DNA of 52,892 nucleotides from assembly GCA_050486105.1 (NCBI GenBank), contig JBJHCR010000005.1:1-52892 (forward strand), given 5' to 3'. A program made the position numbers and the translations under genes. The notes under the pieces were generated by a model, which was not told the DNA's origin, did not search any database, and saw nothing but the letters and a program-made list of their open reading frames with translations. Origin of the DNA: JAEXNA01 sp050486105. GTDB lineage: Bacteria; Vulcanimicrobiota; Xenobia; Xenobiales; JADMJV01. Below, piece after piece: positions 1 through 7,704 of the stretch (its first letter is position 1; each line of letters begins with the position of its first letter).

Positions 1-56
1 TGCTCGATGAGTTGGCGACCATCAACTTTGCCAGGAATCAGCGCAACCAGGATTAG
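1..56 (+). CDS. C-terminal end of a FliJ-like flagellar protein (partial)
   Basis: Only the last 17 codons are in the window, read in the frame ending at the TAG at 54-56. The visible tail, LDELATINFARNQRNQD, is charged and helical and resembles the C-terminus of FliJ, the soluble coiled-coil component of the flagellar export ATPase complex. FliJ would fit a gene lying just before a lytic transglycosylase and fliK. The fragment is too short for certainty, and another coiled-coil protein could end in the same way. Confidence 0.4.
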   Translation, partial: LDELATINFARNQRNQD

Positions 57-76
57 ATCGCAAAAGGAGGGACTTC

Positions 77-688
77 TTGTCTATCTATAATCGCATAGCG
101 GCCATCGAGAACAAGATCCAAAGCATGGAAGGACGTCTGTCTACCGCAGGGACCTCGTCGGCAGCGCAGGCAAGGCTTGGTCAGCAGGCTGTTCCCCAGC
201 AAGGGGCAAACTTTGAAAGCTTAATCAATTCCCTGGCCGACCAGGAAAAGTTTTCTCCGGGAAGCTCTCGGGCCTCCGGCTCTGCTCCTCGAACACAGAG
301 TGCCCAGGCCGTTCAGGGTCACATCGCCGAAGCTGCTCAGGTGCACGGCGTCGATCCCGCGCTGATCGAGGCGGTGATCAAGCAGGAGTCAGCCTACGAT
401 TCCCAGGCCCAGTCTCCGGTAGGCGCTCAAGGTTTGATGCAGCTCATGCCAGGGACGGCTAAGGAGCTCGGGGTAGCCAACTCCTTTGACCCCAGAGAGA
501 ATATCATGGGCGGAACGAAGTACCTAAAGCAACTCTTGCAGCGCTTCGATGGCAACATGACGATGGCTTTGGCCGGCTACAACGCCGGTCCGGGGGCCGT
601 GGAACACTATGGAGGAGTTCCTCCCTACGGAGAGACCCAAGAATACGTCAAGAAGGTTCTGGACAATTATCAGGGATTTAAAGGGTAG
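77..688 (+). CDS. SLT-domain lytic transglycosylase, flagellum-associated
   Basis: A 203-residue protein that should cleave peptidoglycan glycan strands between MurNAc and GlcNAc. The first ~80 residues are polar, Gln/Ser/Ala-rich and start with a short helix. Residues ~85-200 form an SLT (goose-lysozyme-like) domain with the catalytic Glu in IKQES (about residue 104), then GLMQLMP (~119-125) and GYNAGPG (~167-173). There is no obvious signal peptide, so export through the flagellar gate, as for FlgJ, is plausible. The start is TTG, chosen because AAAGGAGG lies 8-9 nt upstream. It sits 20 bp after a fliJ-like gene and 68 bp before fliK, which suggests it opens the wall for the flagellar rod. 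That role is inferred; the domain call is firm. Confidence 0.88.
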   Translation: MSIYNRIAAIENKIQSMEGRLSTAGTSSAAQARLGQQAVPQQGANFESLINSLADQEKFSPGSSRASGSAPRTQSAQAVQGHIAEAAQVHGVDPALIEAVIKQESAYDSQAQSPVGAQGLMQLMPGTAKELGVANSFDPRENIMGGTKYLKQLLQRFDGNMTMALAGYNAGPGAVEHYGGVPPYGETQEYVKKVLDNYQGFKG

Positions 689-756
689 AAGCCTGTCCCA
701 ACAGGCTTTCAGAGTTCCTTCGCGGGACGAGAGCCACATTTTCCAATGGAGAGCAT

Positions 757-1719
757 ATGAATAGTAGTAACATCAATGCCTTGACCGGCACGACGGACAA
801 AAAATCGGAGCGCAAGAGTGGTTCTGCTGCTGACGGGTCTGCTTTTGCAGCGGCTTTCGATGAGGCTTCTGGCGACTCGGCAACGGGCAGTTCGAAGAAG
901 GCGGAGTTGATAGACCGCAAAGAAACGGACAAGGACAAGGTTGCCAAAGAAGACGAAAGAAAGAAGGCCGACCAAGCCCAGGAGCAAAAGGCTGAAAGGG
1001 ACTCCAAGAAGGTCGACAGTCGCAAGGTTGACGCCAGGGTGACCGACTACGTCAAGTCCGTGGAGCGTAAGGATCCGGCCACCCTTTCTATGACCGAACG
1101 GCAAGCCTTCCGCTTGGGAGAGTTCTCCAACCAAAAGCCGCCCTCAACCCAGGTCGCTCAGATGTTGGCTCAGCAAGGGTTTGATCTCCAGTCCTTTTCT
1201 CCTCAACAGATGTCCTCCTTGCTGTCTCGGATCGACTCTCAGGAAGTCAGCAAGATGTTGGGGCAACTCAAGAGTGATCCCTCGACCATGGATGAGGCAG
1301 CCCTCAAGAATCTAAAGGAGCAGGCCACCGCTGCAACTCAAAATGTAGGCAAGGAAGCTGGAGCCCAATTCTCCTTAGACGCTTTGGTGGCCAGTGGGAT
1401 GCCTAAGGAGGCTGGGGAGTCCTCCCGGGCTGAGCAACGAAGGCAGGTTCTCGACCAGATTCTCAGCCATATCGAGGTCAGGAACGTAGCCAATCAGACC
1501 GAAATGAATCTTCGTCTCAATCCGGAGTATCTGGGAGAGGTCAAGATTAAGTTGGTCCATACCGAGGATGGAGGGATCACGGCGAAATTTCAAACAACTT
1601 CCAAGGTCACTCGGGACATATTGAGTCAGACTCAGGGTGATCTCCTCGACGAAGCCAGGGATAAAGGAGTCCGCATAGGCTCCATGGACGTAGAATTGGT
1701 GGACGAGATCGAAGCTTAA
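757..1719 (+). CDS. fliK: Flagellar hook-length control protein FliK
   Basis: A 320-residue protein. Residues 1-220 are low in order, rich in Lys/Ser/Gln/Ala, with a highly charged Asp/Lys stretch near residues 45-90, as expected of the flexible ruler part of FliK. The C-terminal ~90 residues match the FliK switch domain (Flg_hook): an Asn-rich NQTEMNLRLNPEYLGEVKIK segment is followed by alternating strands and DILSQTQGDLLDEARDKGV. In the family this domain contacts FlhB and switches export from rod/hook to filament substrates. FlhB is encoded about 6.5 kb downstream. The ATG follows CCAATGGAGAG. FliK sequences vary widely, so the call rests on the C-terminus and the neighbours. Confidence 0.85.
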   Translation: MNSSNINALTGTTDKKSERKSGSAADGSAFAAAFDEASGDSATGSSKKAELIDRKETDKDKVAKEDERKKADQAQEQKAERDSKKVDSRKVDARVTDYVKSVERKDPATLSMTERQAFRLGEFSNQKPPSTQVAQMLAQQGFDLQSFSPQQMSSLLSRIDSQEVSKMLGQLKSDPSTMDEAALKNLKEQATAATQNVGKEAGAQFSLDALVASGMPKEAGESSRAEQRRQVLDQILSHIEVRNVANQTEMNLRLNPEYLGEVKIKLVHTEDGGITAKFQTTSKVTRDILSQTQGDLLDEARDKGVRIGSMDVELVDEIEA

Positions 1720-1833
1720 GGCCTCTCTAGTGCTCTGTCAGCGAGGATGCCAGGGTGCGCCGAACGTTCAGTTTCCGGACCGCTCCAAGAAGGGCCGCGG
1801 GCCAGGACGGTCCGGCGAGAGAGAGCAGCAATT

Positions 1834-1888
1834 GTTAACTCCCGGTTAACAGATTGTTCAAAAGACGGTAACGAGTTAGAATTAGTCT
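1834..1888 (+). promoter_or_regulatory. Direct-repeat activator box and promoter for the hook/rod gene
   Basis: GTTAAC (1834-1839), five bases, then GTTAAC (1845-1850). Thirty-two bases later is a possible -10, TAGTCT (1883-1888). The hexamer 17 bp upstream of it (AAAAGA) is not a -35, which suggests an activator-dependent promoter. An 11-bp-period direct repeat is typical of OmpR/PhoB-family response regulators. The same arrangement occurs near 15.1, 15.8, 16.2 and 43.9 kb. Confidence 0.6.
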
Positions 1889-1928
1889 AGAGTTAGAAGA
1901 GATAGAAAGACCCATCCCAGGAGGAAAA

Positions 1929-2744
1929 ATGTTCGACTTTCACGGCGCAGCCAACAGTATCCAGCAGAATCAGACATCATTGATGAGCCGATTCGATAAT
2001 ATGAAGAATCAGTTCACCCCCGGTTATAAGGCCGAGGTTGTCGAGTTTAACGAGATTATGAGTTCGGCTTCGGGTGGCGGTGCCAAGGAAAAGAAAACCA
2101 CCATCTCTTTTGACCAGGGTAAGATCTTTAAGACGCAGACCGCTTCCAATCTGGCTATCAACGGTCAGGGCTTCTTTGTGACCACCGACGGTTCTCAAAC
2201 CCACTACACTCGTGATGGTCGATTTACCTGGCAAGACGGAGAACTTAAGGACTCGTTTGGTAAGACCGCGATGGGTTTTCCTCTGGATGCTCAAGGCAAC
2301 ATCTCTGGTGACACCGGCCCTATGGCCCTCACCATGGACCCAGACACCAAACTCTACGCTGGGAAATACACTGGATTTAAGTTCGACGAGACCGGCAAGG
2401 TTTATGGTGAAGCCACCATGACCGACCCCACCACTGGACAAGAGATCAAGACCACTACCCCGCTTTTTCAGGTTGCGGTAGCCTCCTTCCCTAATGCTTC
2501 GGGTCTGGAGCGAAGTGGAACGACCTCGTTCACCCAGTCCGAGGATTCCGGAGATGCCAATATCGGTGTTGCAGGGCAAGGTGCCCTGGGTAGCATCGCC
2601 CCCGGAAGCTTGGAGCTCTCCAACGTCGACTACATGCAAGAAGGCGCCGCTGTGGGAATGATGAAACAGAACTTCGAAGCAAACATGGCCTCTTTCAAGG
2701 CCATGGATAAGTTGACCCAGTCTGCCCTTGGACTCGTGCGTTAG
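1929..2744 (+). CDS. Flagellar hook/rod family protein (FlgE/F/G type)
   Basis: A 271-residue axial protein of the flagellar rod/hook family. The signature LAINGQGFFVTTDGSQTHYTRDGRF is visible around residues 75-100. The C-terminal ~45 residues, starting at LELSNVDYMQEGAAVGM, form the amphipathic helix typical of FlgG/FlgE and pack in the tubular core. The length (~260-270) is closer to distal-rod FlgG than to most hook proteins. The N-terminal helix departs from the usual family motif. GGAGGAAAA precedes the ATG. The gene is isolated from fliK by 209 bp carrying a direct-repeat promoter, and a terminator follows, so it is probably monocistronic and strongly expressed. I cannot decide between FlgE, FlgF and FlgG. 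Confidence 0.82.
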   Translation: MFDFHGAANSIQQNQTSLMSRFDNMKNQFTPGYKAEVVEFNEIMSSASGGGAKEKKTTISFDQGKIFKTQTASNLAINGQGFFVTTDGSQTHYTRDGRFTWQDGELKDSFGKTAMGFPLDAQGNISGDTGPMALTMDPDTKLYAGKYTGFKFDETGKVYGEATMTDPTTGQEIKTTTPLFQVAVASFPNASGLERSGTTSFTQSEDSGDANIGVAGQGALGSIAPGSLELSNVDYMQEGAAVGMMKQNFEANMASFKAMDKLTQSALGLVR

Positions 2745-2779
2745 GTTCTCATTCCGTTGAATTCATAGCGCTCAATCAG

Positions 2780-2812
2780 CGCCGAACTGCGAATTTGCGG
2801 TTCGGCGTTTTC
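2780..2812 (+). terminator. Rho-independent terminator after the hook/rod gene
   Basis: CGCCGAAC (2780-2787) pairs with GTTCGGCG (2800-2807), extended by GC pairs inside, and is followed by a short T run. It ends transcription 40-60 bp after the hook/rod stop codon. Confidence 0.8.
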
Positions 2813-3053
2813 CTGTGTGGTAGACATTTTTCCTTGAGTGGATTTTCATGCGGTCCACCAGGGAGGTAAGCGGTCGTTTGTTCAAAATAACTATAGGGTG
2901 GAACAGGTCGGAAGCGGCGACCTCAAGCCTCTTGAGCTAGGCGGGACTTCGGGCCCGGTTTTAGCAGGCAAGCAGGACTCAAATTTCGATGTCTCAGGGG
3001 GGACTGAGAACACGACCTGAGATGTCGGCGGAAGAAGAGCGAAAACAGGAGCG
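2813..3053 (+). other. Intergenic region before fliM
   Basis: With the terminator this makes a 309-bp gap between the hook/rod gene and fliM. A 60-codon frame at 2838-3020 lacks a ribosome binding site and family resemblance, so I do not call it. ACTATAGGG near 2891 could supply a -10, but I see no matching -35. GATGTCTCAGG (~2988) and CCTGAGATGTC (~3016) form an imperfect inverted repeat just upstream of fliM. Confidence 0.4.
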
Positions 3054-3986
3054 ATGAGATCACAATCGAGACAGACCTTTTCCCAAGGTCCCAGCGCTTA
3101 CGATTTTCGTCAAACTGAGAAGTTTTCGTCCGATCAGAACCGCTTCCTTGAGAAGATTTTCAACGACTTTGCCGATGGCACGGTGCAGCAGTTGGCTCCG
3201 CTTCTTCAGAGCCGCTACAATATGGAGTTGATCTCCATCAAGACTCGAACTTACCACTCCTATTTGAATTCCCTTCCCGAACCTACCCCGGTTTTGGTCT
3301 TCAGCATAAATGACCAAGTGTCAGGATTTTTTGACATCGACTTCGACCTGTCATTTGCTCTCTTCGAACGTCTCATGGGAGGTCGGGGTGGGCCGCCTCG
3401 AGATGACCAGAGACCCTATTTTACGGATCTCGAGAGGACCATTCTAAAGATTCCCTTTTTGAGGATACTGTCGTCCTATGGGGCTGCTTGGAAAGACGTC
3501 GGCCAGGTGGAGGCAAAGTTTCAAGGATTAGAGTTCAATCCTAACGCCGTCTACATTTGTTCCCCGTCTGAAACCATGGTGGTGACCGCCTTTCAGGTCG
3601 ATGTAGCTCAAGCAGAAGGCTTACTGAACCTTTGTCTCCCCTTTCGGTATTTGAAGGAATTGATACCAAAACGCTCTTTTGATGAATTTATTCTTAAAAC
3701 GTCGATGAATCTTCCGAAAGATGATAAGATCATTTTCCCGGAGTCGATCCATAATGCGAAGGTTCCAGTGTCGGTGAGTCTTGGCCAGGCTGAGCTGCTT
3801 TTCCAGGAATTGCTGACCATAGAGGTAGGAGACACTATTCGGCTTGACGCCGAGATCAACCAACCTCTCAGGGTTAAAGTGAACGACAGAACCAAGTTTC
3901 TAGGGCAACCGGGAATCAAGGACGGTCGCATGGCTACCAGAGTGATACGAGTTCTTGAAGAGGGAGATGAAGAGTACGATGAGTGA
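3054..3986 (+). CDS. fliM: Flagellar motor switch protein FliM
   Basis: A 310-residue C-ring protein. It begins near the conserved YDFRQTEKFSSDQ segment (residues ~17-29). The middle domain carries LFERLMGGRGG (~103-113), the family GGxG motif involved in FliG contact. The last ~80 residues form a FliN-like SpoA domain. The family's N-terminal CheY-P-binding motif (LSQxEIDALL) is absent: only 16 residues precede YDFRQ, and no in-frame upstream start would add it. AGGAGCG lies just before the ATG. The gene overlaps fliN1 by 8 bp, assuming the ATG start for the latter. The family call is firm; how chemotaxis input reaches this switch is unclear. Confidence 0.93.
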   Translation: MRSQSRQTFSQGPSAYDFRQTEKFSSDQNRFLEKIFNDFADGTVQQLAPLLQSRYNMELISIKTRTYHSYLNSLPEPTPVLVFSINDQVSGFFDIDFDLSFALFERLMGGRGGPPRDDQRPYFTDLERTILKIPFLRILSSYGAAWKDVGQVEAKFQGLEFNPNAVYICSPSETMVVTAFQVDVAQAEGLLNLCLPFRYLKELIPKRSFDEFILKTSMNLPKDDKIIFPESIHNAKVPVSVSLGQAELLFQELLTIEVGDTIRLDAEINQPLRVKVNDRTKFLGQPGIKDGRMATRVIRVLEEGDEEYDE

Positions 3987-4284
3987 TCATGGACCGAGGG
4001 CAGTACAGTTCGGGCAACTTGAGGCTGGCCAAGGGGCTGCTCCGAACCCCCACGGAATCGAACTGCTCAAGGACGTCTCTCTCACGGTCCAAGCTGAATT
4101 AGGCAAGACTCGTAGACTCGTCAAGGACATACTGAGGCTTCAGGTCGGCTCGGTCCTTCAACTCGAAAAGGAAGCTGGTGAACCAGTCGATGTCCTGGTG
4201 AACGGTAAGGCTATAGCGCGGGGAGAAGTGGTCGAGATGGATGGGCAATACGGAGTTCGAATCACGGAGATCGTGAAATCGTGA
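3979..4284 (+). CDS. fliN: Flagellar motor switch protein FliN (copy 1)
   Basis: A 101-residue protein consisting almost entirely of a SpoA domain. LLKDVSLTVQAELGKTRRLVKDIL is followed by the family signature GSVLQLEKEAGEPVDVLVNG and ends ARGEVVEMDGQYGVRITEIV. FliN polymerises with FliM in the C-ring and helps dock export substrates. I prefer the ATG at 3979, overlapping the fliM stop, to the TTG at 3955 which would add MKREMKST. The second copy follows through a GTGA overlap and shares the same core, so the pair looks like a tandem duplication. Confidence 0.9.
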   Translation: MSDHGPRAVQFGQLEAGQGAAPNPHGIELLKDVSLTVQAELGKTRRLVKDILRLQVGSVLQLEKEAGEPVDVLVNGKAIARGEVVEMDGQYGVRITEIVKS

Positions 4285-4565
4285 GAGGACGCCCCCACGG
4301 ACACGATTCTTTTTATGCCGACACTTACTATGGTGATCTGAGTATTCTTTACGATGTCCCTTTGCTCATTGAAGCCGAGATGGGCCGGTCCAACAAAAGT
4401 GTTCGCGATGTTCTCAAGATCGGTGAGGGGTCAGTCATCGACTTCGATAAGGATGCGGGTGAGCCGGTTGATCTCAAGATCAATGGAAGGCTCGTCGCTC
4501 GGGGTGAGGTTGTAGAGATCGAAGGAAACTATGGGGTCCGCATTACGGAACTTATCCACAGCTAG
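4281..4565 (+). CDS. fliN: Flagellar motor switch protein FliN (copy 2)
   Basis: A 94-residue SpoA-domain protein paralogous to the preceding gene: DVPLLIEAEMGRSNKSVRDVL, then DFDKDAGEPVDLKINGRLVARGEVVEIEGNYGVRITELI. The N-terminal ~18 residues are different and His/Tyr/Asp-rich. The GTG start overlaps the previous stop (GTGA). Two FliN-type proteins beside one short FliM suggest a hetero-oligomeric C-ring, as with the FliN/FliY or HrcQA/QB pairs known elsewhere. That comparison is inference. Confidence 0.9.
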   Translation: MRGRPHGHDSFYADTYYGDLSILYDVPLLIEAEMGRSNKSVRDVLKIGEGSVIDFDKDAGEPVDLKINGRLVARGEVVEIEGNYGVRITELIHS

Positions 4566-5394
4566 GAAGCTACTCCGGCAGGCTCCTAAGCGGCTTTCCG
4601 CAAGCCTGCTCGGTATCTTGATCTTTTTGTTAGGCACCGCTCCTCTGGCAGCAGAACCTGACGGAGATTCTCGACCGATCACTATCGGGGAGTACTTTTC
4701 TGGTCAAGGCAGACAAAGTCAGGAGGCTGTCCCAGAGGTTCAGGGTGCGCCCGTGGAGACCGATGACCTTAAGCAAACGTCTTCCGCCCCTGCGGGCGAT
4801 GCTCAGGAAGATTCTAGCTCTAGCATCGATTCAGAGGAATCGTCTTTTGAGGAGGTCCAAGAGTCCACTGCTGTCAACGCCGACGCGGAGATACAGGCCA
4901 GGCCTCCCGGAGGGGGGGAGCTGGATTTCACCACCACTCCGGGGGACGGTCAGTACTGGCGAGAGAAAGCTCAAACGGGACAATCAACCTTTTTCGAACG
5001 CCTAAGGACCGTGGTTTGGGCTCTGGCTTTCATCTGCCTGCTGATCTGGGGGCTCGGCAAGCTCTTAGGTCGAGCCGCTCTGGGAAGACTTGGCTTGCCC
5101 TCAGAGTCGATGAGCCACATCGAGATTTTGGAGCGCAAGCGGCTCTCTCCAGGCCGCAGCATCATGCTCATGCGGGTGGGTCCGAAAGTACTGGCCGTAG
5201 CGGCAACCGAGACCGGCTATCAGACCCTCACGGAGATGTCAGAGGAAGACCTCCTCAAGCACTCTGAGCAGAAAGCCCAACAGCCAAGTGAGGGAAAACT
5301 TCTCACTGCGAATGAGACCGGACCACCCACCTCTCCAGAGCAGATCGCAAAACATTATTTGTCCATACTTCCTGGAATAGGAGCAAAGCGATGA
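4531..5394 (+). CDS. fliO: FliO-like flagellar biosynthesis membrane protein
   Basis: A 287-residue membrane protein with an N-terminal hydrophobic segment/signal peptide (~residues 22-40, ending PLAAEPDG). A long acidic, Ser/Glu-rich periplasmic linker follows (~45-150). A second membrane segment (VVWALAFICLLIWGLGKLLG, ~162-181) precedes a small SpoA-like cytoplasmic domain with HIEILERKRLSPGRSIMLMRVG. FliO assists assembly of the FliP ring. The long N-terminal extension is unusual for FliO, which is often ~100-140 residues. The ATG at 4531 lies inside fliN2 behind GAAGGAAACT, and the gene overlaps fliP by 4 bp. Position between fliN and fliP supports the call. Confidence 0.8.
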   Translation: MGSALRNLSTARKLLRQAPKRLSASLLGILIFLLGTAPLAAEPDGDSRPITIGEYFSGQGRQSQEAVPEVQGAPVETDDLKQTSSAPAGDAQEDSSSSIDSEESSFEEVQESTAVNADAEIQARPPGGGELDFTTTPGDGQYWREKAQTGQSTFFERLRTVVWALAFICLLIWGLGKLLGRAALGRLGLPSESMSHIEILERKRLSPGRSIMLMRVGPKVLAVAATETGYQTLTEMSEEDLLKHSEQKAQQPSEGKLLTANETGPPTSPEQIAKHYLSILPGIGAKR

Positions 5395-6200
5395 CGATCA
5401 GATCCACTGCGTGGAGATTCTTGGGCTTGATGGTGCTCGCCTTGGTGGTGTGCGCTGCCTCACCAGGGTTGGCCCAGCAGCAGTTTCCGAGTATCGAGCT
5501 CCCATCCATAAGCATCAACGGGGCCCCTCAAGAAGAGAAAGCCCAAATGTCGACCTATCTTCAGGTCATGTTTTTTCTCACCATCTTGACTTTGGCTCCC
5601 TATATCTTGGTCATGAGTACCGCCTTTATCCGGATCGTCATCACCCTTTCATTCTTGCGCACAGCTCTAGGCACTCAGCAGGTTCCACCGACTCAGGTTC
5701 TGATGGGTCTAGCCCTCTTCTTGACGATGTTTGTCATGGCCCCGGTGGGTTCAAAAATGAACCAGACAGCGATCCAACCCTATCTGGCGGGAGATTTAGA
5801 TCAGTCAGAGTTCATAACCAAGCTACTGGCTCCACCTCGAGACTTCATGCTGCGTCAAACTCGGGGCAACGATATCGACCTTTTCTTGGAACTCTCTCAC
5901 ACCAAAGAGCGCCCCACGACGGCCGATGAAATCCCCATTTACGTCATACTGCCGGCCTTCGTCCTCTCGGAGATCAAGACCGCTTTCCAGATCGGCTTTC
6001 TTCTCTATCTGCCGTTCCTGGTGATCGATATGATTGTGTCCTCGGTGCTGATGTCCATGGGTATGTTCATGCTCAGTCCGATGACCATCTCTCTACCTTT
6101 TAAGCTGCTCATGTTTGTGCTGATCGACGGCTGGGAGTTGGTCATCAAGGGTGTGGTTAAGAGCTTTAATCCCATCGATGGAGGAGGTCCAGGCCCCTGA
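5391..6200 (+). CDS. fliP: Flagellar export gate protein FliP
   Basis: A 269-residue polytopic protein with a signal peptide (cleavage near GLAQQQ) and the classic family sequence: MSTAFIRIVITLSFLRTALG at ~residues 75-94, PPTQVLMGLALFLTMFVM, a central periplasmic loop, LPAFVLSEIKTAFQIGFL, and MGMFMLSPMTISLPFKL near the C-terminus. Five FliP subunits form the core of the export gate with FliQ and FliR. The start overlaps the fliO stop (ATGA), indicating translational coupling. Confidence 0.97.
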   Translation: MTIRSTAWRFLGLMVLALVVCAASPGLAQQQFPSIELPSISINGAPQEEKAQMSTYLQVMFFLTILTLAPYILVMSTAFIRIVITLSFLRTALGTQQVPPTQVLMGLALFLTMFVMAPVGSKMNQTAIQPYLAGDLDQSEFITKLLAPPRDFMLRQTRGNDIDLFLELSHTKERPTTADEIPIYVILPAFVLSEIKTAFQIGFLLYLPFLVIDMIVSSVLMSMGMFMLSPMTISLPFKLLMFVLIDGWELVIKGVVKSFNPIDGGGPGP

Positions 6201-6267
6201 GACGTTTCCGATCGTATCTGGACTAAGTCATGACGGACCCAAGAGCATAGTGGAAAGGAGAGTTTGA

Positions 6268-6570
6268 ATGCTGTTTGCCCAAGAGATCTTTGACGCCATC
6301 TTCTTACCGATGGTCGAAGAGACTCTGTATCTCATCTTGACTCTTTCTGCACCTATGCTCTTGGCGGCGATCATCACCGGAATTGCCATATCCATCTTTC
6401 AGGCTACCACAAAAGTGCAGGAGCAGACGCTCTCCTTCATTCCCAAAATTGTGGCCACGTTTTATGCGCTGGTGGCCTACGTCCCTACAGTAAAGATGGA
6501 GGCTGAGACCTTCTTGATGAAGACTTTGGATTATATAGGTCACATGCAAGTGGACGCTGTATTGAAATGA
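6268..6570 (+). CDS. fliQ: Flagellar export gate protein FliQ (copy 1)
   Basis: A 100-residue, two-helix membrane protein. The family motif is visible as ATTKVQEQTLSFIPKIVATF (~residues 47-66), preceded by a membrane segment LSAPMLLAAIITGIAISIF. AAAGGAGAG lies upstream of the ATG. FliQ surrounds the FliP-FliR core. The gene overlaps copy 2 by 4 bp. This copy has a divergent C-terminus with TVKMEAETFLMKTLDY. Confidence 0.93.
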   Translation: MLFAQEIFDAIFLPMVEETLYLILTLSAPMLLAAIITGIAISIFQATTKVQEQTLSFIPKIVATFYALVAYVPTVKMEAETFLMKTLDYIGHMQVDAVLK

Positions 6571-6872
6571 TAGAACTGCTCTTTTTTGCCCAGGAATTTT
6601 TCACAGAAGAACTGATCATGGAGATCAGCACTCGCGGCCTATTTCTCATCATGCTCTTGTCTGCACCCATGCTGATGTCGGCTCTGTGTGTGGGTCTGGT
6701 GATTTCCGTGATCCAGGCAACCACACAGATCCAAGAGCAAACCTTGTCTTCAGTGCCCAAGATGGCCGTGACCTTTCTGAGCTTAATCGTCTGTGGACCC
6801 TGGATCATGGACACCTTGAGCACCTATGCTTCCGAGCTCTTCTTGATGATCGCTGATATGGGGCCAAACTGA
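6567..6872 (+). CDS. fliQ: Flagellar export gate protein FliQ (copy 2)
   Basis: A 101-residue FliQ paralogue with a second membrane hairpin around the motif QATTQIQEQTLSSVPKMAV (~residues 50-68). Its ATGA start overlaps the stop of the first fliQ, so the two are translationally coupled. Flagellar loci normally have one fliQ between fliP and fliR. Both copies keep the conserved QEQTLS core and neither shows damage, so both are probably functional, perhaps in a mixed FliQ ring. Confidence 0.92.
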   Translation: MIELLFFAQEFFTEELIMEISTRGLFLIMLLSAPMLMSALCVGLVISVIQATTQIQEQTLSSVPKMAVTFLSLIVCGPWIMDTLSTYASELFLMIADMGPN

Positions 6873-6903
6873 TGATTTCGGGCACGGGGTTCTAGGACCA
6901 AGC

Positions 6904-7704
6904 ATGGAGAATGAAGGTTACGTTGCTCTCGGGGTAGGACTACTTGCCTTCACCAGGATCGTCTTGATCATGGCCCAAGCTCCGATTTTCGGAAGTCGCC
7001 ACATCAAGCCCCAAATGAAAGCAGGGCTGGCTGGTTGCCTGACCCTGATAGCCTTTCCCCATCTGCCCATGCCTGAGACCTTCCCTTCGGACACTATTGG
7101 GTTCATCATGGCGATCTTGTCCCAGGTGGTCGTTGGACTAGCCATCGGGTTCATCTCCTTTATGGTGATGGCGGCAGCTCAGTTCGGTGGTGAGATGATG
7201 GACATCCAAATGGGTTTGTCGGTTGCGGCAACCATGGACCCCTCGAGCGGGGGAACCTCAAAACTCCTGATGCGTCTAAATTTTTATATTGCCATGCTCT
7301 TGTACTTGGGTGCCGGCGGTCATCATATGCTGCTGAGAGCTTTGTTTTATTCCTTCGAGGTGATACCGGTGACCCACGTGAATGTTTCGGGTCATCTGAT
7401 CGAGACCTTCATCTCTCACACCGAAGATATCTTTCTCATCGGACTGCAGATCGCAGCCCCTCCACTGGCAGCACTCTTCATTACCCAGGTTGCTATGGGA
7501 CTCTTGGCTCGGGTGGCCCCGCAGATGAACGTCTTTATGCTGAGTTTTCCTTTGAATATTGCTATCGGAATGATGCTGTTTTCTATCGGGCTCCCTATGA
7601 TAGAAAACTTGCTCTTGCTCCAGTTTGAGATCAATCAAGACCAAATAATGGATGTTGTTGATATGCTGGCAGAAAAGCCAGGTTCCCCACTGTCGGGTCC
7701 TTAG
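6904..7704 (+). CDS. fliR: Flagellar export gate protein FliR
   Basis: A 266-residue polytopic protein. Family features include FTRIVLIMAQAPIFGSRHIK near the N-terminus, GEMMDIQMGLSVAATMDPSS (~residues 97-116), and ALFITQVAMGLLARVAPQMNVFMLSFPLNI towards the C-terminus. One FliR joins five FliP in the gate. The gene follows fliQ2 by 31 bp. Downstream, where flhB would usually follow closely, there is a 537-bp non-coding block. Confidence 0.96.
   Translation: MENEGYVALGVGLLAFTRIVLIMAQAPIFGSRHIKPQMKAGLAGCLTLIAFPHLPMPETFPSDTIGFIMAILSQVVVGLAIGFISFMVMAAAQFGGEMMDIQMGLSVAATMDPSSGGTSKLLMRLNFYIAMLLYLGAGGHHMLLRALFYSFEVIPVTHVNVSGHLIETFISHTEDIFLIGLQIAAPPLAALFITQVAMGLLARVAPQMNVFMLSFPLNIAIGMMLFSIGLPMIENLLLLQFEINQDQIMDVVDMLAEKPGSPLSGP

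Noticed and set aside
2838..3020. 60-codon ORF before fliM
   Set aside because: No ribosome binding site and no recognisable content; it lies just after a terminator.
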